A DNA stretch of 64,000 nucleotides, from NCBI GenBank assembly GCA_029239875.1, contig JARBUD010000002.1, forward strand, positions 248,001 through 312,000, in the 5' to 3' direction. Shown here one piece after another: positions 9,701 to 18,461 of this stretch; within the stretch, counting starts at the first letter, position 1; each line of letters starts with the position of its first letter. The position numbers were made by a program, and so were the translations under genes. This DNA is from Xanthobacteraceae bacterium. GTDB taxonomy: Bacteria > Pseudomonadota > Alphaproteobacteria > Rhizobiales > Xanthobacteraceae. The notes under the pieces were generated by a model. It had not been told where the DNA came from. It ran no database searches and saw nothing but the letters and a program-made list of their open reading frames with translations.

Positions 9701-9830
9701 GGGGCGCAAATGCGCGCGCTCCTGGAAGATTTCCCCGCTGGTCGGCACCGATCCGGACTATCCCGACGTGACCCCGCGCGACGCCATGGCGCTGCGCGAG
9801 CTCGCCACCGCCCGCCGCGCCGCCGAATGA
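6771..9830 (+). CDS. ileS: Isoleucyl-tRNA synthetase
   Basis: IleS charges tRNA-Ile with isoleucine and edits mischarged valine. This 1019-residue class I synthetase has [12 protein letters not shown] at 76-87 (HIGH signature) and KMSKS at about 687-691. The [11 protein letters not shown] stretch in the editing (CP1) domain is intact. The anticodon-binding region fills the C-terminal third. The C-terminal zinc ribbon seen in E. coli IleS is reduced: GRKCARSW keeps only one cysteine of the expected four. The protein starts with an Asp/Glu-rich leader before DYSSTLFLP. Only 18 bp separate it from lspA, so the two are probably co-transcribed. Confidence 0.97.
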   Translation: MTSRNSDGRSDNEAAEETAPRDYSSTLFLPQTDFPMRAGLPQREPELLERWARIDLYGQQRKEGEGRPRFVLHDGPPYANGNIHIGHALNKILKDVVVRSQGALGHDSNYVPGWDCHGLPIEWKIEEQYRAKGRNKDEVPVVEFRQECRAFAAGWLDIQREEFKRLGVEGDWAHPYATMSFDAEAQIAREIMKFATNGLLYRGSKPVMWSVVERTALAEAEVEYHDHTSTTIYVKFPVTGYRECNSTHGGDPAGLQPPDKADDIHLFPSYEGANIVIWTTTPWTIPGNRAIAFSKDVTYAVYEVTEAPHDNWAKVGEHFILADKLAEEVFKAARVTGWERHKEVDPSHLVCAHPLRGIEGAGDYFDFPVPVAAGDFVTDETGTGFVHLAPGHGADDFNLYIAARLGEVPHTVGPDGCYYEHVPLFAGHRVMDDKGKDGDANDVVIKALGAADKLMARGRLKHQYPHSWRSKAPIIFRNTPQWFIAMDKDIAATDGSTTDGDTLRARALGGIAGVDWVPASGRNRITGMIENRPDWVVSRQRAWGVPIAVFVRDRGDGTVEILRDDKVNQRIADAFEAEGADAWYKEGAAQRFLGTDYSANEWHKVDDILDVWFDSGSTHAFTLEVREDLKVDRAFTGGPDRVMYLEGSDQHRGWFHSSLLESCGTRGRPPYDVVLTHGFVLDEQGRKMSKSIGNVVAPQEVIKASGADILRLWVCASDYSDDLRIGPEILKTTVETYRKLRNTLRWLLGSLHHYRESERVAYADMPALERMVLHRLVELDKLVREAYAAFDFKRVHAALSSFMTSELSAFYFDVRKDALYCDPISSVTRRACLTVLDEVFNRLVVWLAPILPFTAEESYLARFPSETGSVHLLTFPPTPAKWRDEALADEWRKIRQVRRVVLGALEVERAAKRIGSSLEAAPVIHVSDPNLFAAVSVIDLAEVCITSDAHLMPDEGPKDAFRLDDVPGVAVVPNRAEGRKCARSWKISPLVGTDPDYPDVTPRDAMALRELATARRAAE

Positions 9831-9848
9831 CGCCGTGAAGCTGCGCCG

Positions 9849-10337
9849 ATGAAGCTTCGTCTGGCCGGTCCCCTGACGCTCTATGGCGGCGCCTTCGCGC
9901 TCGCCGCGCTCGTCGTCGACCAGGCGTCGAAGCTGGCGGTGCTACACGGCGTCGACTTCGGGCCGAACGGGATCGTCCCCGTCACGCCCTTCCTCGACAT
10001 CGTCTATGCCTGGAACACCGGCATCAGCTACGGCCTGTTCTCGCAGGGGGCGGACGGCTGGTGGCTGCTCGGCGGGCTCAAGGTGATCGCCGCGGTGCTG
10101 TTCTGGCTCTGGCTGGCGCGTGTCGACCGCAGGCTGGAGGCGGCGGCGCTCGGCCTCCTGATCGGCGGGGCGCTCGGCAACGCCATCGACCGCGCCGCCT
10201 ATGGCGCGGTGTTCGACTTCGTGTCGCTGCACGCCTTCGGGTTCTACTGGTACGTGTTCAACCTGTCGGACGTCGCCATTGTTGCCGGCGTCGGCCTGCT
10301 TTTGTATGACTCGTTAATCGGCGGCGCCGCAAAATAG
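9849..10337 (+). CDS. lspA: Lipoprotein signal peptidase (signal peptidase II)
   Basis: LspA is an inner-membrane aspartyl protease that cleaves prolipoproteins before the lipid-modified cysteine. The 162-residue protein has four transmembrane segments. The catalytic dyad is visible as Asp123 in GAVFDFVSLH and Asp141 in NLSDVAI; the GNAIDR motif that precedes the first Asp is present at 110-115. It follows ileS with an 18-bp gap, the standard ileS-lspA order. A probable lipoprotein substrate is encoded at 14290-15333. Confidence 0.95.
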   Translation: MKLRLAGPLTLYGGAFALAALVVDQASKLAVLHGVDFGPNGIVPVTPFLDIVYAWNTGISYGLFSQGADGWWLLGGLKVIAAVLFWLWLARVDRRLEAAALGLLIGGALGNAIDRAAYGAVFDFVSLHAFGFYWYVFNLSDVAIVAGVGLLLYDSLIGGAAK

Positions 10338-10437
10338 CCGCCCTGCACTGGCATGAGCCTCCGCGGCGACTGACGCGGAGTCCGCTGGCGTGGCGATGAC
10401 GCCGCCCCGCGGTGCATGATCCGCAGGAGACGATCGG

Positions 10438-11100
10438 ATGATGAGACGGACCCTCTCGACCCGCGCCGTGCTGCTCGCCGCTGCCGCGCTCTGCACCGCC
10501 TCGCTCGGCGGCGCGCCGGCCTTCGCCGACGACACGCCGCCGGAGATCAGCCTGACCGAGAAGCTGCTCACCGGGCTCGGGCTGGTCCCGCCGACGCCGC
10601 CGGAGATCGATTACCGCGAGCGCGCGCCCATCGTGGTGCCGCCCACCGGCGACGTGCTGCCGCCGCCGCGCGACGCCGGCGCCATGGCGCAGAACCCGAA
10701 TTGGCCGAAGGATCACGACGTCGTGGCGCGCCAGAAGGCGGCCGCGCCCGGCAACCTGTTTGACGACACCTTCAACGCCCACAAGACGCTCACGCCCGCC
10801 CAGATGGAGCGCGGCGCCAAGGCCGGCAACAAGCCTACCTATGGCAGCGGCTTCAAGGATACCCGCGCGAACGACGACAACCGGCTCTCCACGAACCAGC
10901 TCGAGTTCTTCGGCTGGGGCAACAAGAAGGAGGATCGGCTGGTGTTCGAGGGCGAGCCCGACCGCGAGCTGCTGACCCAGCCGCCGGTCGGCTACCAGAC
11001 TCCCGCGCCCGGCGCTGCCTATGGCACCGTCGCCGATCGCGAGGAGGAGAAGGAATGGAACCTGCCGAGCATCTTCGACCGCACGCAGAAGAATAAGTGA
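10438..11100 (+). CDS. Secreted conserved hypothetical protein
   Basis: The 220-residue protein begins with a clear signal peptide (MMRRTL, a hydrophobic Ala/Leu core, cleavage likely after APAFA at residue 30). The mature part is Pro-rich near the start (PPTPPEIDY, VVPPTGDVLPPP) and hydrophilic after that, with no known catalytic motif and no membrane helix. AGGAGA lies seven bases before the ATG. It sits between lspA and the M16 peptidase pair on the same strand, an arrangement I associate with Hyphomicrobiales, so an envelope role is plausible. Function unknown. Confidence 0.8.
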   Translation: MMRRTLSTRAVLLAAAALCTASLGGAPAFADDTPPEISLTEKLLTGLGLVPPTPPEIDYRERAPIVVPPTGDVLPPPRDAGAMAQNPNWPKDHDVVARQKAAAPGNLFDDTFNAHKTLTPAQMERGAKAGNKPTYGSGFKDTRANDDNRLSTNQLEFFGWGNKKEDRLVFEGEPDRELLTQPPVGYQTPAPGAAYGTVADREEEKEWNLPSIFDRTQKNK

Positions 11101-11301
11101 CCTCGGCCGCGCAACGTCGGCCGGGTAACCTCTTGGGTCTGCTCACTTCGCGGTGATCGGGCCGCGCCGTGCTTCGCAGAAGCGGCGCATCGTCGCTACA
11201 TTGACGCCCGCGATCCCGCCCCGCGCCGCCGCCCCTGGCGGCGCTCCACATGGCGCCCTTCAACCGGCGCCTGCCGGGCGGGCGCCGAAACGGATGCCGC
11301 T

Positions 11302-12723
11302 GTGACTGGAAGAATCATGCCCGCTCTCATGCTGATCGCCGGCGCCGCCGCCGGTGCTGCCGGCCTTGCCACTGTCGCGCCCTCGCCGGCCAAGGCTGCC
11401 GAGGTGTCCGAGTTCACCCTCGGCAACGGCATGCAGGTCGTGGTGGTGCCCGACCATCGCGCCCCGGTGGTCACCCACATGGTGTGGTACCGCGTCGGCT
11501 CGGCCGACGAGCAGCCCGGCAAGTCCGGCATCGCCCATTTCCTCGAGCACCTGATGTTCAAGGGCACGGACAAGCATCCGGCCGGCGAGTTCTCACAGGT
11601 CGTTGCCAAGCTCGGCGGCCAGGAGAACGCCTTCACCTCGCAGGACTACACCGCCTATTTCCAGCGCGTCGCCAAGCAGCATCTCGGCACGGTGATGGGC
11701 TTCGAGGCCGATCGCATGACCGGCCTCGTGCTCACCGACGAGGTCGTGCTGCCCGAGCGCGACGTCGTGCTGGAGGAGCGGCGCATGCGCACCGACAACG
11801 ATCCCAGCGCGCAGCTTTCGGAAGCCTCGCAGGCGGCGATGTTCGTCAACCACCCGTATGGTCATCCGATCATCGGCTGGGAAGACGAGATCAAGAAGCT
11901 CAACCGCGAGGATGCCCTCGCCTTCTACCGCCGCTTCTACACGCCCAACAACGCCATCCTGGTGGTGGCCGGCGACGTCGATCCGGCCGAGGTGAAGAAG
12001 CTCGCCGAGGAGACTTATGGCAAGGTGCAGCCGCGCGCCGAGACCGCGGCGCGCATCCGCCCGCAGGAGCCCGAGCCCCGCGCCGAGCGCCGCCTCGTCC
12101 TGGCGGATGGCCGCGTCGGCCAGCCCAGCCTGTCGCGTTCCTATCTCGTGCCGTCCTACCGCACCGACAAGAAGGAGAGCGTCGCGCTCGACGTGCTCTC
12201 GCAGATCCTCGGAGGCGGCTCCACCGGCCGGCTCTACCGCGCATTGGTGGTCGAGAAGGGCCTCGCCGCTTCCGCCGGTGCCTGGTACCAGTCGACGGCG
12301 CTCGACGAGACCCGCTTCGGCCTCTCGGTGACGCCGCGCCCGGAAGTCACCATGGAGACGCTGGAGGAGGCGCTCGACGAGGCGATCGGCGCGCTGGCCA
12401 AGGACGGGCCGGACGCCGCCGAGCTGGAGCGCGCCAAGACCCGCCTCGTCGCCGAGGCGATCTACGCCCAGGACAATCAGGCGACGCTGGCGCGCATCTA
12501 CGGCGCGACGCTGGCCACCGGCTCCACCGCCGAGGACGTGAAGAACTGGCCCGATCAGGTCAAGCGCGTCACCGCCGAGGAAGTGCGCGAGGCGGCGCGG
12601 CGCTGGCTGCTGCCGGCGCGCGCCGTGACCAGCCAGCTGCTGCAGGCCAAGCCCACGCCCGCGGCCGCCCTGCCGCCGGCTCCGGGCGCGCCGGACGGCC
12701 GTTCCCCGGAGGACCGCTCGTGA
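11302..12723 (+). CDS. M16 family zinc metallopeptidase, catalytic partner
   Basis: This is the active member of a tandem M16 (insulinase/processing peptidase-like) pair. The inverted zinc motif HFLEH lies at residues 79-83 (His79 and His83 ligands, Glu82 catalytic), and the downstream glutamate lies in VVLEERRMRTDND. A signal peptide at residues 1-33 predicts a periplasmic location. The C-terminal half has the second M16 domain (GGGSTGRLYRALVVEKGLA). The GTG at 11302 gives a charged N-region (MTGRIMP); ATG 11317 with GGAAG just upstream is the alternative. The stop codon overlaps the start of the next gene by four bases (GTGA), indicating translational coupling. Confidence 0.92.
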   Translation: MTGRIMPALMLIAGAAAGAAGLATVAPSPAKAAEVSEFTLGNGMQVVVVPDHRAPVVTHMVWYRVGSADEQPGKSGIAHFLEHLMFKGTDKHPAGEFSQVVAKLGGQENAFTSQDYTAYFQRVAKQHLGTVMGFEADRMTGLVLTDEVVLPERDVVLEERRMRTDNDPSAQLSEASQAAMFVNHPYGHPIIGWEDEIKKLNREDALAFYRRFYTPNNAILVVAGDVDPAEVKKLAEETYGKVQPRAETAARIRPQEPEPRAERRLVLADGRVGQPSLSRSYLVPSYRTDKKESVALDVLSQILGGGSTGRLYRALVVEKGLAASAGAWYQSTALDETRFGLSVTPRPEVTMETLEEALDEAIGALAKDGPDAAELERAKTRLVAEAIYAQDNQATLARIYGATLATGSTAEDVKNWPDQVKRVTAEEVREAARRWLLPARAVTSQLLQAKPTPAAALPPAPGAPDGRSPEDRS

Positions 12724-14111
12724 GCGGAACGGCACGCGGCGCGCGCCGCCTCATGCGTCCCTTCCGCTCCTTCGCCGCCACCCCTCTCGCCCTCCTGGCC
12801 ACGCTCATGACCATCGCCCTCGCGCCCGTCGCCCCCGCCCAGTCCGAGACCACGCGCATCCAGCGCGTCGTCAGCCCGGGCGGCATCGAGGCCTGGCTGG
12901 TGCATGACACCACCCTGCCGCTGGTGGCGATGGAAGTCGCCTTCCTCGGCGGCTCGGCACAGGACCCGGCCGACAAGCCCGGCGTCGCCAACCTCGCCGC
13001 CTCGCTGCTGGACGAGGGCGCCGGCGAGCTCGATTCCCGCGCCTTCCAGGACCGGCTCGCCGAGAAGGCGATCGAGCTGCGCTTCGATGCCTCCCGCGAC
13101 ATGCTGGGCGGCTCGCTGCGCACGCTGTCGGAGAATGTGGACGAGGCCTTCGAGCTGACGCGCCTCGCGGTCACCGCCCCCCGCTTCGACGACGAGGCGG
13201 TGGAGCGCATCCGACAGGGCCAGCTCGCCATGCTGCGCCGGCGGCTGAACGATCCGTCGACGCTGGCGAGCCTCAACTGGTCGGCGCGCGCCTTCCCCAA
13301 CCATCCCTATGGACGGCCGGTCAACGGCACGCTGGAGAGCGTGCCGACCATCAGCCGGGGCGACCTCAAGGACTTCGTCGGCCGCAATCTGGCGCGCAGC
13401 AACCTGAAGATCGCGGTCGTCGGCGACATCACGCCGGAGAAGCTCGGCCCGGCGCTCGACAAGATGTTCGGCGCGCTGCCGGCAAAGGCTACCCTGACCG
13501 CCGTGCCCGAGGTGACCCCGCAAGGCCTCGGCAGCGAGGTGGTGCAGGAGCTCGCCGTGCCGCAGACCTCGATCGTGTTCGGCGGCATCGGCCTGAAGCG
13601 CGACGACCCCGATTTCATCCCGGCCTTCGTGCTCAACCACATGCTCGGCGGTTCGGCTTTCTCCTCGCGCCTGTTCCGGGAGGTGCGCGAGAAGCGCGGC
13701 CTCGCCTATTCGGTCTACAGCCACCTGGCCCCGCTCGACCATGCGGCGCTGATCCTCGGCGGCACGGCGACCAAGAACGACCGCGCGGTGGAATCGATCG
13801 AGCTCATCCGCGCCGAGTACAACCGGCTGCTGACCGAGGGGCCGAGCGAGGAGGAGCTCGAGGACGCCAAGAGCTATCTCATCGGCTCCTTCGCGCTGCG
13901 CTTCGACTCCTCCGCCAAGGTCGCCTCGCAGCTCCTGCAGATCCAGATCGACAATCTCGGCATCGACTATATCGACGTGCGCAACCAGCTCGTCGGTGCG
14001 GTCACGCTGGACGACATCAAGCGGGTGGCGGCGCGGTTCAACCAGAACCCGGCGCTGCTGTTCAGCCTGGTCGGCAAGCCGGCCGGCCTCGCGCCGACCA
14101 AGGGCGGCTGA
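12720..14111 (+). CDS. M16 family peptidase homologue lacking the zinc motif
   Basis: The 463-residue protein is the second M16 partner. It starts at a GTG overlapping the preceding stop, or at ATG 12753, and has a signal peptide ending near APAQS. At the place where HxxEH would be it reads LLDEGAGELD, so it cannot bind the catalytic zinc. The C-terminal domain keeps the Arg/Tyr element LFREVREKRGLAYSVYS, used by the non-catalytic half of M16 enzymes to hold substrate. This matches a heterodimer of active and inactive subunits, like mitochondrial processing peptidase. Substrate unknown. Confidence 0.9.
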   Translation: MSGTARGARRLMRPFRSFAATPLALLATLMTIALAPVAPAQSETTRIQRVVSPGGIEAWLVHDTTLPLVAMEVAFLGGSAQDPADKPGVANLAASLLDEGAGELDSRAFQDRLAEKAIELRFDASRDMLGGSLRTLSENVDEAFELTRLAVTAPRFDDEAVERIRQGQLAMLRRRLNDPSTLASLNWSARAFPNHPYGRPVNGTLESVPTISRGDLKDFVGRNLARSNLKIAVVGDITPEKLGPALDKMFGALPAKATLTAVPEVTPQGLGSEVVQELAVPQTSIVFGGIGLKRDDPDFIPAFVLNHMLGGSAFSSRLFREVREKRGLAYSVYSHLAPLDHAALILGGTATKNDRAVESIELIRAEYNRLLTEGPSEEELEDAKSYLIGSFALRFDSSAKVASQLLQIQIDNLGIDYIDVRNQLVGAVTLDDIKRVAARFNQNPALLFSLVGKPAGLAPTKGG

Positions 14112-14160
14112 CCGGGCCCGGCACCGGGCGCCGGTAGCACGGTGGCGCGCGCGATTGCAC

Positions 14161-14175
14161 GGGAACCATGTTCCC
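14161..14175. promoter_or_regulatory. Palindrome upstream of the lipoprotein gene
   Basis: GGGAAC and GTTCCC arms are separated by three bases, 115 bp before the lipoprotein ATG. It could be an operator; it does not fit the GGAAC-N16/17-CGTT promoter of alphaproteobacterial EcfG sigma factors because no CGTT follows at that spacing. Confidence 0.25.
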
Positions 14176-14289
14176 TGCCGCGCCTCGCCTGCTATAAGAG
14201 CGTCCGGGCAGCGGTCCATTGGGGAGAAGAGGCCGCCGGCGCACGCATATGCGCGGCGCGCGGCCAGCCGTAACAGCGGCGGGGAGAGT

Positions 14290-15333
14290 ATGCGTATGGG
14301 TAACGGGGACGCGGGCAAGCGCGGGCAGATCGGCTTCGGACCTGGGCGCGGGGGCGCCCTCGTCCTGCTTCCGGCGCTCGCTTTGCTGCTCGCCGGCTGC
14401 GGCGGGGGCCTCGGCGGCGGCAACGGCAACGAGGGCCCGATGGGCTCGGGCGATGCCGGCAACCAGGGCCTGTTCGGCTCGACCATGCAGACCACCACTG
14501 TCTCGCCCACCGCCGCCGCTTCGAACGCCGGTGGAACACCGGCCGGCACCGCGGCGGTCACGCCCGGCGATTTCGATGCCTCCCAGTTCACCTGCCCGCC
14601 GATCCAGGTCCGCGGCGGCGCTGCCGCCTGGCAAGTCACCGACCCGCAGGACGGCGGCGTGCGCTATCAGGCGACGCTCGGCCAGTTCTCGCGCGAATGC
14701 CGCTTCACCGCCCCCGACATGAACATCCGCGTCGGCATACAGGGCCGCGTGCTGCTCGGCGCCAAGGGCGGCCCGGGCAAGGTGAACGTGCCGATCCGCC
14801 TGGCCGTGGTGGAGGAAGGCCCCGAGCCCAAGTCGGTCTGGACCAAGTTCTACTCGGTGCCGGTGGAGATCGGCGCCGGCGTGATGCAGGTCGATTTCGG
14901 CATCGTGGCGGATGACGTGAACTTCCCGCGCCCGACGCCGGCAGTGTCCGAGCGCTATGTCATCTATGTCGGCTTCGATCCGCAGGGGGCGCAGGAGAAG
15001 CCGCAGCGCCAGCAGCGTCCGGCCACCCAGGCGCGTCCGCGGCCGCAGAGCCAGCCCGCCGCGCAGCCGCAGGCCCAGCGCCCGCGCCCGGCAGCGCCCG
15101 CCGCCACCGCGGCGCCGGCTCCGGCGCAGACCGCCGCTCCTGCCGCTGCCCCCGCGATCCGCACCGCGCCGGCCACTCCCGCTCCGACGGCGCCCGCCGC
15201 TTCGGCTCCTGCCGCGACGCCGTCGGCGCCGATCACCGCACCGGCCGCCAGCGCGCCGGCGGCCAAGCCGGACGACAGCCAGACGCAGTGGATCGGCGCG
15301 CCCGCGCCCTCGACCGGCGGCTTCTCGCAATAG
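14290..15333 (+). CDS. Ala/Pro-rich lipoprotein of unknown function
   Basis: The 347-residue protein has a type II signal peptide with lipobox LLAGC and the lipidated cysteine at residue 37. A Gly/Asn-rich spacer follows. The middle (about residues 85-235) looks folded, with strands such as RVGIQGRVLLGAKGG and VIYVGFDPQG and two cysteines (FTCPP, RECRF). The last 110 residues are an Ala/Pro/Gln/Thr-rich low-complexity tail ending WIGAPAPSTGGFSQ. I chose ATG 14290; the open frame runs on upstream but overlaps the M16 gene and has no signal sequence. It lies downstream of the M16 pair on the same strand. Confidence 0.8.
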   Translation: MRMGNGDAGKRGQIGFGPGRGGALVLLPALALLLAGCGGGLGGGNGNEGPMGSGDAGNQGLFGSTMQTTTVSPTAAASNAGGTPAGTAAVTPGDFDASQFTCPPIQVRGGAAAWQVTDPQDGGVRYQATLGQFSRECRFTAPDMNIRVGIQGRVLLGAKGGPGKVNVPIRLAVVEEGPEPKSVWTKFYSVPVEIGAGVMQVDFGIVADDVNFPRPTPAVSERYVIYVGFDPQGAQEKPQRQQRPATQARPRPQSQPAAQPQAQRPRPAAPAATAAPAPAQTAAPAAAPAIRTAPATPAPTAPAASAPAATPSAPITAPAASAPAAKPDDSQTQWIGAPAPSTGGFSQ

Positions 15334-15360
15334 CGCGGGAACGGCACGCGGCGAGGCGGC

Positions 15361-16698
15361 TCACGCCTCGTCGAAATGGCCCCTGCGGATGCGGCGGACC
15401 ACCGTCCACACCATCAGCATGACGATCGGCACCGCCACCGCCGTGGTGATGCCGACGTCGTAATGCACGCCGGCCGCCTCGGCCCGCTCGTGCAGCCCTT
15501 CCAGCGCGTAGTGCAGCAGGCTGATCACGTAATAGGAGATGGCGGCGACGGAGAGCCCCTCGACCGTCTGCTGCAATCTCAGCTGCATGCGCGCGCGCTT
15601 GTTCATGGAGCTCAGCAGGTCGCGGTTCTGCTGCTCCAATTCGACGTCGACGCGGGTACGCAGCAGGTTCGCGGCGCTGATCAGCTTGACCGACAGGTTG
15701 CCCTGGCGCTGCTCGATGGCCTGGCAGGTGCGCATGGCCGGCTGCATCCGCCGCGACAGGAACTGCTGCCAGGTCGGGTGGCCTGAGATCGGCCGCTCGC
15801 CGATGGTGGCGAGGCGGGAGGTGACGATCTCCTCATAGGCGCGGGTGGCGCCGAAGCGGAACAGCGAGGCGGCGGCCTCCGCCTCCAGCTCCGCGGCGAG
15901 CGAGGTGAGCGCCTGCAGCAGCTTGTTGTTGGCCGCCAGCCCCTCGCTCTGGCGCATCTGCTCGGTCACCGCGGAGAGCTCGTGCTCGATATGGGCGACG
16001 GACGGGGCGAGGCGCTGCGCCTCCGGCAGGCCGAGCAAAGCGAGGGTGCGATAGGTCTCGATCTCCAGCACCCGCTGGACCAGCGCTCCGGCGGCGTCGG
16101 TGGTCATGCCGCGGTCGCGCACGAGGATGCGCACGAAGCCGGACGGGTCGGGCTGGAAGTCGGTGGCGATCTCGGCGAAGCCGTCCTCGACGTCCGAGCG
16201 GGCGAGGCTGGTGCGGTCGAACAGCCGGTCGAGGGGGAGCGCGTCGGCGGTGTCGGTGACGAGGTGCAGGTCGACCGCGACCAGCAGCGGCCCGGGCTGG
16301 GGCAGCTGCGCCAGCACGTCGGCGAGGCTGGCGGCGGAGGGCTGGAACGGCAGGCCGCCCTCGACGATGTCCTCGGCCGGCAGCTCCCAGGTATAGGTGG
16401 TGAACTCGGCGTGCCGCTCCCAGCGCAGCGTCGCGCCGCCGAAGGAGACACGGTGCTGCTTGGCCTCGCGCGAGGGCTCGGGCTGGCCGCGCGCCATGCA
16501 CAGGCTGGCGAAGGCGGCACGGTCGGCGATCGCCTGGGCGCGGTCGACCAGGAAGGCGACGTGCAGGATGCGCGCCGGCGTCGACACCGGCACGAAGGGG
16601 CGGGCGTGCAGCTCCGCCAGCACCGGTGCCCGCAGCGGGTGGTCATAGAAGGTCCGGCCGGCCGGGGCGGGCTCCGTCTTCGTCGTCGGCACGTTCAT
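15361..16698 (-). CDS. DUF3422 family membrane protein
   Basis: The 445-residue protein opens with the family's FYDHPLRAPVLAELHARPF segment. A long middle part is rich in Glu, Gln and Leu (EHELSAVTEQMRQSEGLAAN and following) and probably helical or coiled. Two transmembrane helices lie near the C-terminus, around AAISYYVISLLHYALEGL and TTAVAVPIVMLMVWTVV, followed by a basic RRIRRGHF end. Function is unknown; it is widespread in Proteobacteria. ATG 16698 has AGGAG eight to ten bases upstream. It is convergent with the lipoprotein gene, 27 bp apart. Confidence 0.85.
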   Translation of the reverse strand: MNVPTTKTEPAPAGRTFYDHPLRAPVLAELHARPFVPVSTPARILHVAFLVDRAQAIADRAAFASLCMARGQPEPSREAKQHRVSFGGATLRWERHAEFTTYTWELPAEDIVEGGLPFQPSAASLADVLAQLPQPGPLLVAVDLHLVTDTADALPLDRLFDRTSLARSDVEDGFAEIATDFQPDPSGFVRILVRDRGMTTDAAGALVQRVLEIETYRTLALLGLPEAQRLAPSVAHIEHELSAVTEQMRQSEGLAANNKLLQALTSLAAELEAEAAASLFRFGATRAYEEIVTSRLATIGERPISGHPTWQQFLSRRMQPAMRTCQAIEQRQGNLSVKLISAANLLRTRVDVELEQQNRDLLSSMNKRARMQLRLQQTVEGLSVAAISYYVISLLHYALEGLHERAEAAGVHYDVGITTAVAVPIVMLMVWTVVRRIRRGHFDEA

Positions 16699-17011
16699 GC
16701 GCCTGCTCCTGCTCGCATGCTTCTGCCTCGCATGCTCCTGCTCCCGATACCGGGGGCAGGGAACTTACCGCGGCCGAGTCGGTTGCATGCTGGCGGGACG
16801 CTGGCAAGTGTCGAAAGGCGCGCAGGGCCCGTCACCCGATCGTCACAAAGCGGGTGCGAAGGCGCACGGCGCGGCCCTCCGTTACCTAGGGTCGGGCACT
16901 GTTGCGCTTTGGCATCAGCCTTTTGGCAAAGCGGGTGTGATTCAGAATCCCGTTTGCATGGGTCAAGGGCCCAGCGCATGAAGATGAGCGGTCGTTTCAG
17001 GATTTTATGAC
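16699..17011. other. Divergent intergenic region, no gene seen
   Basis: This 313-bp gap between the DUF3422 gene and the secreted hydrolase-like gene contains a short imperfect direct repeat of CTCGCATGCT at 16711-16738. It must hold both promoters, but I could not assign -35/-10 boxes with confidence. A 94-codon plus-strand frame here has no support. Confidence 0.4.
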
Positions 17012-17854
17012 ATGAGATTCGCGCGGGCCTGGGCCGTTTTCCTGACTGTTTTCGCCATTGCCGTCACCGCCCTCGCCGTTCCGGCCAGCGCCCAGTCCAG
17101 GCAGACTCAGTCGCAGCAGCCGCGCGTCTATCTGCTGCGCGGCCTCGCCAACATCTTCTCGCTGGGCATGGACGACCTGACCGCCAAGCTCAATGCGCGC
17201 GGCATCAAGGCGAGCGTCCACTCCTATGCCGACCTGCAGGCGCTGAGCAATTACGCGATCGAGCAGGCGACGCAGGGCAAGCGCGCGACCCCCGTGATCA
17301 TCATCGGCCATTCGCTCGGCGCCGACGCCGCGGTCTATATGGGCAACCGCCTGACCGGCGCCGGCGTGCCGGTGCCGCTGGTGGTGACCTTCGACCCCGT
17401 GAACATGACCGTCGCCTCGGCCAAGATCGGCAAAGTGGTGAACTATTATCAGGCCGGCGGCTCGGGCAAGCCGGTGTCCGGCCCGCGGGTGGAGAACATC
17501 GATCTCACCTCGTCGGGCGCTCTCAGCCATTTCAACATCGACAAGGCGGCCGAGCTGCATAACCGCGTGATCGCCATGATCCAGCGTCCGGTGCGCTCGC
17601 GCCCGGTGGCGGCCAAGCCGAAGCCGAAGCCCACCTCCGACGCTGCGGCGGCAAGCACCGCCACGCCGGACGCGACCCCGGCCTCCGCTCCCGCCGAGAC
17701 GCCGGCGGCGACGCCTGCCAGCACGCCGGCGGCTCCGGCCGCGCCGGCCACCTCGACCTCCAGCTCCGCCGCGCCGGCCACCGCCGGCACCGAGACCGCC
17801 GCCGCGCCAAGCGCCGCGGTCGTTCCGCCGGCGGGTGTGGGTACGTCGAACTGA
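17012..17854 (+). CDS. Secreted alpha/beta-hydrolase-like (thioesterase/lipase-like) protein
   Basis: The 280-residue protein has a signal peptide (residues 1-27, cleavage after ASA). The core, about residues 38-190, looks like a small alpha/beta hydrolase: strand VYLLRGL, strand VIIIGHSLGADAA with nucleophile Ser101 in GHSLG, strand VTFDPVN with a possible acid, and His in LSHFNID as a possible catalytic base. The last 85 residues are a low-complexity Ala/Pro/Thr/Ser tail. The activity is a guess from the GHSLG motif; lipase, thioesterase or an inactive binding protein are all possible. AGGA lies nine bases before the ATG. Confidence 0.75.
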   Translation: MRFARAWAVFLTVFAIAVTALAVPASAQSRQTQSQQPRVYLLRGLANIFSLGMDDLTAKLNARGIKASVHSYADLQALSNYAIEQATQGKRATPVIIIGHSLGADAAVYMGNRLTGAGVPVPLVVTFDPVNMTVASAKIGKVVNYYQAGGSGKPVSGPRVENIDLTSSGALSHFNIDKAAELHNRVIAMIQRPVRSRPVAAKPKPKPTSDAAAASTATPDATPASAPAETPAATPASTPAAPAAPATSTSSSAAPATAGTETAAAPSAAVVPPAGVGTSN

Positions 17855-17911
17855 GGCAGAGGGCCGGGGCGTTATTCCCGAAGGCCGATCCGCTACCGTT
17901 TAATGGATGAA

Positions 17912-18019
17912 CCTCATCCTGAGGTGCCCGGCGTTACGCCGGGCCTCGAAGGATGTTCGTCCGGGTGTGCTTAAACGAGCATCCTTCGAGGCTCGCTGCG
18001 CTCGCACCTCAGGATGAGG
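17912..18019. repeat. Family B inverted repeat, full copy
   Basis: The left arm begins CCTCATCCTGAGGTGCCCGG and contains TCGAAGGATG; the right arm contains CATCCTTCGAGGC and ends CACCTCAGGATGAGG. It separates two convergent genes, so it may also end transcription. Confidence 0.85.
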
Positions 18020-18050
18020 GTGCATCAGCTACGACGCCCGAGCTCTGCCC

Positions 18051-18461
18051 TCAGGCCGGCACCACCGAGAACACGACGAAGGTGTGCATGTCGCCGTCCT
18101 CGTCGCGCAGCGAGACATACTCGCCGGGCACGAAGGGGTGGTCGCCGAAGCGGTAGCCGGTCTCGTCGTCCTCGCTGTCGCCCTGCTCATAGTCGAACAC
18201 CCAGCTCGACCCGCCCGTGCCGCCGGCGCGATGCACCAGGAAGCCTTCCTCGCGCTCCTCATTGCCCCAGAAGCGGGTGACGGAGCATTGCCCCCGCACA
18301 TCCTTCCAGGCTTCCGGATCGATGTGGCCGTCCTCGCCCAGCGGCGCGACGAACTCGTAGCCGTGGCGGGCGCTGCCGTCGGGAAAATCCTTCGAACGGG
18401 CGAGATGCAGCCGGATGCGCTGGAGCGCCTGCGGGGCGAGCTTGGCGGCGACGTTGTTCAT
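18051..18461 (-). CDS. Small conserved hypothetical protein
   Basis: The 136-residue soluble protein has no signal peptide or membrane helix. It is acidic, with conserved-looking blocks GYEFVAPLGEDGHIDPEAWK, RFWGNEEREEGFLVHRAGG and GDHPFVPGEYVSLRDEDGDM. It resembles a short hypothetical family I associate with Hyphomicrobiales; no function is known. ATG 18461 is preceded by a purine-rich GGGAGACGCC stretch. It lies between repeats of families B and A/C. Confidence 0.75.
   Translation of the reverse strand: MNNVAAKLAPQALQRIRLHLARSKDFPDGSARHGYEFVAPLGEDGHIDPEAWKDVRGQCSVTRFWGNEEREEGFLVHRAGGTGGSSWVFDYEQGDSEDDETGYRFGDHPFVPGEYVSLRDEDGDMHTFVVFSVVPA

Noticed and set aside
11250-14111. 953-codon plus-strand frame
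   Set aside because: The first half is a shadow of the active M16 gene in another frame; only the second half is the real inactive M16 protein, starting at 12720.
15352-15370. CGAGGC / GCCTCG hairpin between the lipoprotein and DUF3422 genes
   Set aside because: Short stem, no T-run, and it overlaps the DUF3422 stop codon; not convincing as a terminator.
16758-16790. GGAAC followed by CGGTT, a possible EcfG-type promoter
   Set aside because: The -10 part is not CGTT at the right distance, so the match is too weak.
16697-16981. 94-codon frame with a lipoprotein-like start in the DUF3422 upstream gap
   Set aside because: No ribosome site and no recognisable sequence after the leader; it overlaps the presumed divergent promoters.
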